Below are positions 1 to 5,581 of a stretch of DNA of 5,581 bases, piece by piece. The position numbers were made by a program, and so were the translations under genes. The notes under the pieces are model-generated. The model had not been told where the DNA came from and made no database searches. It saw only the letters and a program-made list of their open reading frames with translations. Positions within the stretch are counted from its first letter, which is position 1. Each line of letters opens with the position of its first letter. This DNA comes from Deltaproteobacteria bacterium (GTDB lineage: Bacteria; Desulfobacterota; GWC2-55-46): the NCBI GenBank assembly GCA_021825035.1, contig JAKAIQ010000149.1, positions 1 to 5,581 on the forward strand, in the 5' to 3' direction.

Positions 1-389
1 ACTTCGGGGTTCCGATATCCAACTTCGTCGGATGGTTCATCGTCGGCTTCGCCATGATATACGCGCTCCAGACTATAGACCGTTATCTCGGAAAAGACGA
101 CTTGACGGGTTTGAAATACCCGTGGAGATTCATGATAGGCCCGGGCCTCTATCTCGCGGTTCTCATCTTCAACCTCGCGGTCACGTTTTCGATAGGGGAA
201 TATACGGTCGCGTGGGCCGGGGTCTTTATAGCCCTCCTCCCCCTTGCCCTCATAATATCGATGAAAAAGGCGCGGCTCTCGATAGAATCGGTCGAAAACG
301 CCGTTGACGCCCACCGGAGAGACTTCCCTCAGGCGATAGTGCCCGGCTTCCGAGGATTAAGAACTAAAGATCGCAACTCCCTTTTTTAA
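1..389 (+). CDS. Carotenoid biosynthesis membrane protein, CruF/DUF422-like (3' part only)
   Basis: This is the last ~128 codons of a gene that begins left of the window; the open frame runs from base 3 to the TAA at 387-389. The visible start, FGVPISNFVGWFIVGF, matches the conserved (Y)-x-GVPxxNFxGW signature I associate with the DUF422/CruF family. Members of that family hydrate the ends of acyclic carotenoids (1',2'-hydratase, or bisanhydrobacterioruberin hydratase in archaea) in the cytoplasmic membrane. Three hydrophobic segments are visible: around the NFVGW motif, around FMIGPGLYLAVLIFNLAV, and around VFIALLPLALIISM. A basic, soluble tail of about 35 residues follows. The ATG at 54 is internal, because the conserved motif lies upstream of it in the same frame. 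The gene converges on the polysaccharide operon and probably has no functional tie to it. Family assignment is from motif recognition only. The last ~12 residues (RGLRTKDRNSLF) look unlike the rest and may be a lineage-specific end. Confidence 0.72.
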   Translation, partial: FGVPISNFVGWFIVGFAMIYALQTIDRYLGKDDLTGLKYPWRFMIGPGLYLAVLIFNLAVTFSIGEYTVAWAGVFIALLPLALIISMKKARLSIESVENAVDAHRRDFPQAIVPGFRGLRTKDRNSLF

Positions 390-646
390 TATGGCCTGAA
401 CGATATTTGCGTTGACAGTTTCTGCCGGTAGAAGCCTTAACTACGGTCACCAATCCAGCACTGAGTAGTTCACGTACGAACAAATGTTTTAGGCAACGCA
501 TGAGCGCTGCGGATTTGCAAGAGAAAGTATTACCTAAAAATTAAGCTATTTAAGTAACCTGCTTATTAATCCAATTGCTTCTTTTGAACTCCAATCCCTC
601 GGCCCAAACGCCTTAAGCCGTAGTCTATATCAAGAAAATATTTATT

Positions 647-671
647 GAAAGCCCGGCTTTTGCGGGCTTTC
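647..671 (-). terminator. Intrinsic terminator of the polysaccharide operon
   Basis: A perfect 9-bp stem (GAAAGCCCG at 647-655 pairing with CGGGCTTTC at 663-671) closes a 7-nt loop. Read on the minus strand, the hairpin lies about 60 nt past the glycosyltransferase stop and is followed by AATAAATATTTTCTT, a U-rich but interrupted tract, as expected for Rho-independent termination. On the plus strand the hairpin is not followed by a T-run, so it should serve the minus-strand operon mainly. It may also act weakly on read-through from the carotenoid-type gene. Confidence 0.8.
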
Positions 672-693
672 GCCAACGCAAAACCAAGCATCC

Positions 694-713
694 CAGGGAA
701 CCGTCTATCCCTG
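694..713. repeat. Small inverted repeat in the operon 3' UTR
   Basis: CAGGGA (694-699) and TCCCTG (708-713) form a 6-bp stem with an 8-nt loop. The perfect palindrome GGTATACC (715-722) follows immediately. Both lie between the glycosyltransferase stop and the terminator. Neither has a U-tract, so they are unlikely to terminate by themselves. They could fold in the mRNA 3' end as a stabilising structure, or be chance. The symmetry is seen directly; any role is a guess. Confidence 0.35.
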
Positions 714-730
714 AGGTATACCAAATTAAT

Positions 731-3112
731 TTAACGTTTTACCCTGCGAAGATCAGTCCGCACCGCGTTCCAGTGCGCCTCGGTCATAAGGGAATCCGGG
801 GTTACCCATATCCGCTTCACCCCTCCCATTATGGTGCTCCTTAAACCTTCGGAAAGGGTTTTGGGGTCCATGGGGCCATTCTTACCCCAGAGGCCGAGAG
901 AGACGTAGAATGAATCCCTTGGCAGATTTTTGACAAGATACCTTGAAACGGATTCCGATACTGAAGGGGGCTTGCCTTCGAGGTAAAAGTAATTCCAGAC
1001 AACGATATTGTCAGCATGTCTTAAGACCCGCTTGTAATCAAGCCCCGAATCCCTTCCATTCCTCTTGAAGTCTGCCCAGCTTATGGGTACGTCAACATAA
1101 AGCTCTTTATGACGTCTGTGGGCTATCTCAGCCGCTTTCTTTATGTAGCCTTCCATTAGAGATGACCTCCATTCCCATATGGTCGGATCGTCCCTGTTTA
1201 CTCTCCCATCCCTGGTCCTGGGCCAGTCCGGCCGTTTGCTGAACATCATATAGGATTTGAGGTCTTTTGAGCCGTAAGAGTAACTGTAATACGGCATCTC
1301 CGTCATATCTATTATATCGACCTGATAGTTCCTGCAAATGTAATCTATCATCTCAAGGATGAGCCTGCCGTAACCGCCTTCAACTATCTCCATGAACCCC
1401 GGCTGTTCGCTGTTAACCCTGCCGTCAAAGCCGACTGCTCCTGTTCCGGGATGATCCCTGATGTAGTTGGGGCCGTAAATGTCTACGAACGCCGCGACCT
1501 TGAAGCCTGCGCTGTTAAACGCCCTGGCAGCCGTAAAGAGCAGGTCTTCTTTTGCCCCTTTCTGATGATTGGACCAGGCATCTTCGTGTCCCTCCCATTT
1601 GAAATAGGTCCATTCTGGCCTGCCGGCGCTCACGCCAACGACCCTGGAAAGGCCTATATCGCTTCTCCCGAGGACGCTCGAAATGGCTTCCCGCCAATCA
1701 CCCCAGGCGTCAAAATGGGTTGAAACGCCGAGGCTGATCTCATCTGACCGAGGAACCCTTTTTACTCTGCCCCGGTAGTAACTTGACACCCGGTAGTTCG
1801 ACATACGATGGCTGGAAATGCCCGAATAATAATACAGTCCCACGACCGGGACAGCAAAGAGGAATGCGCCATCCAGGATGTATTCCCATCTCTTTTTTCG
1901 CTCTGGTATGACCTCTCTCCGCTCTATCTTTGCCCACCTCTCCTCCGCTCCCATCAATTCCTTCCACCAGGAATAAGCGGCAACAATATTATAAAAATAG
2001 GAAAGCGGAAGTATGAGAAGCCCGTAAGGCAGATATACGAAATCCTTGAAATCCATGTCTATGGCTATAGACCAGATCGCTATCAGAAAAAAGAATATTA
2101 CGCCCAGATAGGTAAGGACTTCTATGGCGCCGGTGAAATACAGGTGGCTGGACAGGTATGCCCAGGGTATAAGGATAAGCATCACGATCTGAAGAAGCGG
2201 CAGGATTGCCATATTCATGAAGTTGACCGGCAGGTAGAATGAAAAGGGCCCGAACTTCGGGTTTAAGAAAAGGTCTTTGTGTAGAAAAATTACCTTTATG
2301 TAGCTTCTTATCCATCTTACGCGCTGCTTCCATAGGCCCGTCAATGTGCCGGGGCATTCGGCCATGACCTTCGGCTCGGGGTCGAAGATGATCCTTTTCC
2401 CGCTCTTATGAAGCCTGAAGGTTATCTCCAGGTCCTCGCCCCATATCTCCCTGAAGCCTTTTATCTCTCTTAAAACCCTTGTTCTCACAGCTCCGAGGTT
2501 GCCGGTGATTATGGGGAGGCAGCGCATGAGCGAAAGCGCCCTTCTCACAAAACCCGTTCCTATATGTGTAGTGACGGCAAGGAACTTCTGGATGGAAGTC
2601 GAGGGTAGGAGCGGAGAGTCGTTGCCGCAGACCGCATCAACAGAGGGGTCGCCGAACCACCGGACGATCTTTTTTATGGTGTCCGGCAGGAACACGCTGT
2701 CCGCGTCGGTGAATACGACTATCTCACCGCTTGCCGCTTCTATTCCCGCATTGAGGGCGCTCGCTTTTCCGCCGTTTATCTTTCTTATGTATCTGATTTT
2801 GCCTTCTTTTATCAGATCCGATAGGGCGTCTTCGGTCCCGTCTGTCGAGCCGTCGTTTATGACTATCACTTCGAGCTTCGGGTAGTCGGATGCGAGGATG
2901 GAAGCGATGGAAGCTCTTATCGTCTTCTCTTCATTATAGGCGGGGACAAGTACCGTGACCGTCCCCTCAAAGGAAGGTATGGACCTTAAAAACTTCTTTT
3001 TCCAGACCTCGTAGGCTACCGTAAGGGGCAGGAACACCATCCCCTGCATCCCTAAAAAGAAAATAATCACGCCGAAGGCGTGAAAGACGCTCAATATAAC
3101 CGCGTTCGTCAT
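731..3112 (-). CDS. Processive family 2 glycosyltransferase fused to a C-terminal glycoside-hydrolase-like domain
   Basis: This 793-residue inner-membrane polysaccharide synthase is much longer than a typical PgaC/IcaA (~410-440). Residues ~5-32 are hydrophobic. Residues ~50-270 form a GT-A domain with the processive GT2 motifs: NDGS (D87), DAD (D136, D138), GED (catalytic-base candidate D227) and QRVRW (263-267, the QxxRW motif). Hydrophobic segments follow at ~292-322, 330-350 and 358-382. After the basic stretch ERRE...RKKR comes another TM (~411-430). Residues ~455-790 look like a (beta/alpha)8 glycoside-hydrolase-like domain of the DUF187/GHL/PgaB-C-terminal kind. Its signs are STHFDAWGDW, a VAAFVDIYGP strand, DIIDMTEMP at 599-607, YVDVPISW and NIVVWNYF. 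By family it polymerises NDP-activated sugar in the cytoplasm and extrudes it. The hydrolase-like part is probably periplasmic, although membrane-helix parity cannot be settled by eye. No PilZ motif (RxxxR/DxSxxG) is seen. ATG at 3112 is chosen because it overlaps the previous stop as ATGA. Substrate is unknown; the PIG-L neighbour suggests an N-acetylated amino sugar. Confidence 0.88.
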   Translation of the reverse strand: MTNAVILSVFHAFGVIIFFLGMQGMVFLPLTVAYEVWKKKFLRSIPSFEGTVTVLVPAYNEEKTIRASIASILASDYPKLEVIVINDGSTDGTEDALSDLIKEGKIRYIRKINGGKASALNAGIEAASGEIVVFTDADSVFLPDTIKKIVRWFGDPSVDAVCGNDSPLLPSTSIQKFLAVTTHIGTGFVRRALSLMRCLPIITGNLGAVRTRVLREIKGFREIWGEDLEITFRLHKSGKRIIFDPEPKVMAECPGTLTGLWKQRVRWIRSYIKVIFLHKDLFLNPKFGPFSFYLPVNFMNMAILPLLQIVMLILIPWAYLSSHLYFTGAIEVLTYLGVIFFFLIAIWSIAIDMDFKDFVYLPYGLLILPLSYFYNIVAAYSWWKELMGAEERWAKIERREVIPERKKRWEYILDGAFLFAVPVVGLYYYSGISSHRMSNYRVSSYYRGRVKRVPRSDEISLGVSTHFDAWGDWREAISSVLGRSDIGLSRVVGVSAGRPEWTYFKWEGHEDAWSNHQKGAKEDLLFTAARAFNSAGFKVAAFVDIYGPNYIRDHPGTGAVGFDGRVNSEQPGFMEIVEGGYGRLILEMIDYICRNYQVDIIDMTEMPYYSYSYGSKDLKSYMMFSKRPDWPRTRDGRVNRDDPTIWEWRSSLMEGYIKKAAEIAHRRHKELYVDVPISWADFKRNGRDSGLDYKRVLRHADNIVVWNYFYLEGKPPSVSESVSRYLVKNLPRDSFYVSLGLWGKNGPMDPKTLSEGLRSTIMGGVKRIWVTPDSLMTEAHWNAVRTDLRRVKR
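3109..3112 (-). promoter_or_regulatory. ATGA stop-start overlap (translational coupling)
   Basis: The TGA of the TPR/PIG-L gene (3111-3109) and the ATG of the glycosyltransferase gene (3112-3110) overlap by 4 nt. The bases just upstream of the ATG on the minus strand read ATATAAGCTTTTAAG, with no AGGAGG-like element at the right spacing. Initiation at this start therefore probably depends on ribosomes terminating on the upstream gene. Confidence 0.75.
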
Positions 3113-4932
3113 CTTAAAAGCTTATATATCCTGAAGGCCTCGGCGTACTGCATCCCGCTCTGGATCCCCCTGTGGGCTGCCCTGCCTTTGATGACCTCCG
3201 GGTCCATGTATAACTTGTCTTTCTGGCTTCTGTGGAACGTAATCAACTTCAGTTTGTCTTCGATGTACCAGCTTATGTCGGCGAAGTAATTCGGCACGAA
3301 TTCCATGGGAGTACTCACGTCCTCATAGCAGAGGACCGAGATGTTCCTTGCCGCGACTTTCGTGGCCTCGAATACCGCCTGGTGGTCCGTGTGGATATCT
3401 ATGGCCGAGTGAGTAAGGACCATGTTGACGCCGAGGCCCCTTATCTTCTCCTCTATGGCATCCTTCATGGAAGATACGGAAAGATTTAGCTCGGTATCAT
3501 GGAAATCCATCACCCAGAAGCCGTCGAGTTCCATGAATCTTGCGGATTTTTTCTGCTCCTTTTCCCTGTTGCCGTTCCCGCCGGTCCCCTTTTCCCCCCT
3601 GGTCATTGTAAGGCCGTAGACCGAGGCCCCGCTGTCCCTGGCCTTCATTATAAACCCGCCGCACCCGATTTCTATGTCGTCGGGATGCGCCCCTATGGCC
3701 AGTATAACTTTCTTATCGAAGTCCTTTACCTTCCGCTGGGTCCACAGAAACATCCCGGAAGCGAGGCTGAGCGTAAGGAATAGGGCCCCTTCGGTCAGTT
3801 CCTCTATGAAGCCTATATTAAGCCACTCGGCAAATGAGTTCTTACCGATGTAAGAAGCGAAAGAGATTACGACAAGGGCGGGCATTATGAAATTAAAAGT
3901 ATAAAAAAACACCCTGTGCCTCCGCTTGAGCATCCGCTTCCTGCTTCTCAATATCGCGAGGATCACTATAAAGGCGATTATAAAACTCGCAAGCTCAAGC
4001 GCCTCGGCGACGTCCTTTATGAGCGGATAATTCGGCTCGGCCCTTATGTTCCTCAGGAACTCGAGGGCCGCGGCATTCGTTTGTTCGATCTTGAGGGCAT
4101 CCTTTACGGCCTCCTCCGCCATATGCCTGTTTCCGAAGGATTTGTAGGCCCTGGCGAGGAGCAGATGGTTTTCCGCATTATTCGGCTCGAAATCGATGGC
4201 CCTTTGGTACGAGGCTATGGCAAGCTTGTAGGACCTTGTCCAGGAATATACATCACCCATGGTCCTGTATGCCTCCGTATAATCGGGAGAAAGAGATACG
4301 CTCTTTTTTAAGGATTCTATGGAGTTTTTATAATCCTTCTGCCAGGCCAGCACCGTGCCCATATCCTTATATAGCTCGGCGTCATCGGGATAGAGTCGTT
4401 CCGCTTTCTCGAGGAGTTGAACGGCCTTCGGAAGGTCGCCGATCATGGAGTAGGTCTTGGCGAGCCATTTGAGCACCTCGCGGTTTTCAGGGTCTGACTT
4501 CATGACCGCGCCGTAGAGCTTCCCGGCCTCTTCGTACCTGTTAGACCACCTGAGGACCTTGGCCAGGCCTGTCTTTAAATCGTTATTGCCGGGATCGAGA
4601 TAGATTGCGTCCCTGTAAGTCACGACCGCCTTGTCATAGTCGCCGACCCACGAATAGAGCTCGGCAAGCCTGCCCCGGGCGCCTATGTCCCTCGGCTTTA
4701 TCTCCATTATTCTACGGTATTCCTCGATAGCCTCGCGGAGGTAGCCGAGCTTTACGTGCGCCTCGGCCAGATCGGTTAGCGAAGGGACGTAGGCAGGATG
4801 CTGAGAGATAGAACTCTTGAGGAGCACTTCGGCTTCCCGGGGCTTACCCTGTTCCAGAAGAACGTGGCCTTCGTTATAAAGGTCTATGTATGTGGCCTGA
4901 AGAAGAAAGACCGCGGCAAAGATCGTAAGCAT
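3109..4932 (-). CDS. Periplasmic TPR array – three-TM linker – PIG-L family N-deacetylase fusion
   Basis: This 607-residue protein has three parts. Residues 1-16 are hydrophobic (signal peptide or anchor). Residues 17-288 are eight TPR units of exactly 34 residues with no insertion, each with the A/G-Y-x-G-x-Y-x-x-A pattern. Three membrane segments follow at ~311-328, 341-361 and 379-397. Residues ~408-607 are a PIG-L/LmbE deacetylase with AHPDDIE (H416, D419 as metal ligands, D418 as general-base candidate), a GEKG...REKEQ helix, DIHTDH (H517 the third ligand), FHRSQ (567-570) and a final MQYAEAFR block. The catalytic set looks intact. The family removes the acetyl group from N-acetylglucosamine moieties (PIG-L, BshB, MshB, Dac). 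By the positive-inside rule, RSRKRMLKRRHR (329-340) and TQRKVKDFDKK (398-408) are cytoplasmic. This puts the TPRs in the periplasm and the deacetylase in the cytoplasm. The ATG at 4932 overlaps the preceding stop as TGATG. The likely role is amino-sugar precursor or nascent-chain deacetylation coupled to an export scaffold. The sugar substrate is inferred, not seen. Confidence 0.9.
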   Translation of the reverse strand: MLTIFAAVFLLQATYIDLYNEGHVLLEQGKPREAEVLLKSSISQHPAYVPSLTDLAEAHVKLGYLREAIEEYRRIMEIKPRDIGARGRLAELYSWVGDYDKAVVTYRDAIYLDPGNNDLKTGLAKVLRWSNRYEEAGKLYGAVMKSDPENREVLKWLAKTYSMIGDLPKAVQLLEKAERLYPDDAELYKDMGTVLAWQKDYKNSIESLKKSVSLSPDYTEAYRTMGDVYSWTRSYKLAIASYQRAIDFEPNNAENHLLLARAYKSFGNRHMAEEAVKDALKIEQTNAAALEFLRNIRAEPNYPLIKDVAEALELASFIIAFIVILAILRSRKRMLKRRHRVFFYTFNFIMPALVVISFASYIGKNSFAEWLNIGFIEELTEGALFLTLSLASGMFLWTQRKVKDFDKKVILAIGAHPDDIEIGCGGFIMKARDSGASVYGLTMTRGEKGTGGNGNREKEQKKSARFMELDGFWVMDFHDTELNLSVSSMKDAIEEKIRGLGVNMVLTHSAIDIHTDHQAVFEATKVAARNISVLCYEDVSTPMEFVPNYFADISWYIEDKLKLITFHRSQKDKLYMDPEVIKGRAAHRGIQSGMQYAEAFRIYKLLR

Positions 4933-4934
4933 CA
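4930..4934 (-). promoter_or_regulatory. TGATG stop-start junction (translational coupling)
   Basis: The barrel gene ends in TGA (4934-4932), whose A is the first base of the ATG of the TPR/PIG-L gene. The upstream minus-strand sequence, CTGGTCTGGGTATC, lacks a purine-rich Shine-Dalgarno at normal spacing. Re-initiation after the barrel stop is the simplest way for this start to be used, which would tie the two products' levels together. Confidence 0.7.
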
Positions 4935-5581
4935 GATACCCAGACCAGTTTTGTAAGTGACCATGAAGAAACCGGTATTTTCGTTTGTCGTGGGAAGGTT
5001 TATCCGTTTGTAACCCGCGCCGAGGTCTATCGAAGGATTCAGCCTGTAATAGACGGAAGCCAGATAGACATCGGCGGTCTTGCCGGAGTAAATGCTATTT
5101 GAAGAGTACCTGTCGTGGACGTAGTCGAGCCTTCCGGCGAGTCTATCCGTAAAATCATATCCGACCCCGGCGAATATCGAATAAGCATAGCTGCTGTCGA
5201 GGTCCCTGTTGGGGATATATTTTATATCCCCGCTCCATCTGCCCTTTACAATGTCGATCCCGCCGCCTACAAGGGACTGTGCCTCATACTTTATGTTTGT
5301 CGAAGGGGCGAGTACGCCCGGAGGCTCGTTGAGGTTCCGGCCCTTTATGGTGGTAGTGTTCGGGTTCGGGTCTATAAGGAGAGCGTACATGAGTTCGAGC
5401 CTTAAGAATTGAAGGGGCGTTATATAATAGGCATCGGCCGAAAACTTATGGTTGTTCGCGTATGTTGACGTATCATAAAAGAAATTCGGCCTGAAGTATT
5501 CATAGCCTAACGTCCCCCTGAAAGACCTGTTGAACCAGTGGGAGACCTCTGCCTCGACCGAAGGGACGTCTTGATACGAAT
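4932..5581 (-). CDS. Outer-membrane beta-barrel protein, YaiO/PgaA-porin-like (C-terminal part; 5' end outside window)
   Basis: The frame is open from the TGA at 4934-4932 to the right edge, giving 215 C-terminal residues. The Met codon at 5390 is internal: in-frame coding of the same character continues upstream of it (GTLGYEYFRPNFFYDTS, FSADAYYITPLQFLRLEL). The protein shows repeated short alternating hydrophobic/polar strands rich in Tyr, Phe and Gly, separated by Asn/Asp/Ser/Thr turns: YSIFAGVGYDFTDRLAGRLDYVHDRY, VYLASVYYRLNPSIDLGAGYKRI, GFFMVTYKTGLGI. This is the pattern of a transmembrane outer-membrane beta-barrel; roughly eight or more strands are visible. The last residue is Ile rather than the usual Phe/Trp. 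Adjacent TPR, GT2 and deacetylase genes suggest a secretion channel for the polysaccharide, like the PgaA porin domain or YaiO. I cannot choose between these families, and an N-terminal TPR or signal peptide upstream cannot be checked here. Confidence 0.75.
   Translation of the reverse strand, partial: SYQDVPSVEAEVSHWFNRSFRGTLGYEYFRPNFFYDTSTYANNHKFSADAYYITPLQFLRLELMYALLIDPNPNTTTIKGRNLNEPPGVLAPSTNIKYEAQSLVGGGIDIVKGRWSGDIKYIPNRDLDSSYAYSIFAGVGYDFTDRLAGRLDYVHDRYSSNSIYSGKTADVYLASVYYRLNPSIDLGAGYKRINLPTTNENTGFFMVTYKTGLGI

Larger units (their letters stand above)
390..730. other. Convergent intergenic region, non-coding
   Basis: This gap lies between the stop of the carotenoid-type gene (+) and the stop of the glycosyltransferase gene (-). 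It is visibly richer in A/T than its neighbours, especially 535-600, and I find no credible reading frame, tRNA or family-recognisable RNA. Its right third carries a strong hairpin (647-671), a smaller hairpin (694-713) and an 8-base palindrome GGTATACC (715-722). The left and middle parts (390-640) contain only weak short inverted repeats, such as GTTC-6 nt-GAAC near 467-480 and TAAGC/GCTTA around 542-566. I do not assign these a function. The absence of promoter-like spacing facing either gene fits a pair of 3' ends. Confidence 0.7.

Noticed and set aside
420..520. Possible integron attC-like or tRNA-like structure in the gap
   Set aside because: Fragments such as GCCTTAAC and GGCAACGC look suggestive, but no paired core sites of the right spacing and no T-loop (GTTCRA) with an acceptor stem can be built.
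1808..2242. Plus-strand open frame of 144 codons opposite the glycosyltransferase
   Set aside because: It lies wholly antisense to the TM region and hinge of a GT2 with clear family motifs. Its translation has no domain or sensible hydrophobic pattern, so it is a shadow frame.
2303..2965. Cellulose or c-di-GMP-regulated BcsA-type synthase
   Set aside because: The GT2 motifs fit processive synthases in general, but no PilZ motifs follow and no BcsB-like partner is seen. The PIG-L neighbour points to an amino sugar instead.
3112..3711. PgaB/NodB-type (CE4) polysaccharide deacetylase
   Set aside because: The metal-binding motifs are AHPDDxE and DxHxDH of PIG-L/LmbE, not the TFDD/HxxxH motifs of CE4.
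3916..4311. Plus-strand open frame of 131 codons opposite the TPR/TM region
   Set aside because: It is antisense to exactly periodic TPRs, and its translation is low-complexity and Pro/Arg/Gly-rich with no recognisable family.
4932..5390. Barrel gene starting at the ATG at 5390 (152 residues)
   Set aside because: The same frame is open to the window edge and encodes further beta-strand-like sequence upstream, so this Met is internal and the gene is partial.

Overview
The window looks like chromosomal DNA of a Gram-negative (diderm) bacterium. It encodes the C-terminal part of an outer-membrane-type beta-barrel, inner-membrane polysaccharide machinery, and the end of a carotenoid-type membrane enzyme. 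No mobile element, rRNA, tRNA or CRISPR is visible. Codon use is mixed, with moderate GC and frequent ATA isoleucine. That fits many uncultured deltaproteobacterial or Nitrospirota-like genomes, but the taxon cannot be fixed from this sequence.

Layout: bases 1-389 (+) hold the 3' end of a membrane protein resembling the CruF/DUF422 carotenoid hydratase family. Bases 390-730 are an AT-richer, non-coding convergent gap with a clear intrinsic terminator hairpin (647-671) and a second small hairpin (694-713). Everything from 731 to the right edge is one minus-strand operon, read right to left: an outer-membrane beta-barrel protein (beyond 5581 to 4932), then a TPR / three-TM / PIG-L deacetylase fusion (4932-3109), then a processive family 2 glycosyltransferase fused to an extracytoplasmic glycoside-hydrolase-like domain (3112-731). 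The three reading frames are joined by a 1-base (TGATG) and a 4-base (ATGA) stop-start overlap, and neither downstream start has a Shine-Dalgarno sequence.

Together the genes look like a complete route for making, modifying and exporting an amino-sugar exopolysaccharide. The GT2 would polymerise and translocate the glycan. A PIG-L-type N-deacetylase, predicted to face the cytoplasm, would act on a precursor or on nascent sugar. The periplasmic TPR array would guide the chain or scaffold the complex, the GH-like domain would trim it, and the barrel would pass it through the outer membrane. The logic recalls PgaABCD/PNAG and Pel. The deacetylase belongs to a different family from PgaB's and is predicted to lie on the other side of the inner membrane. 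The gene set (barrel, GT2, PIG-L) also recalls the poorly characterised E. coli yaiO/yaiP/yaiS group. The domain fusions make this the most interesting content of the window.
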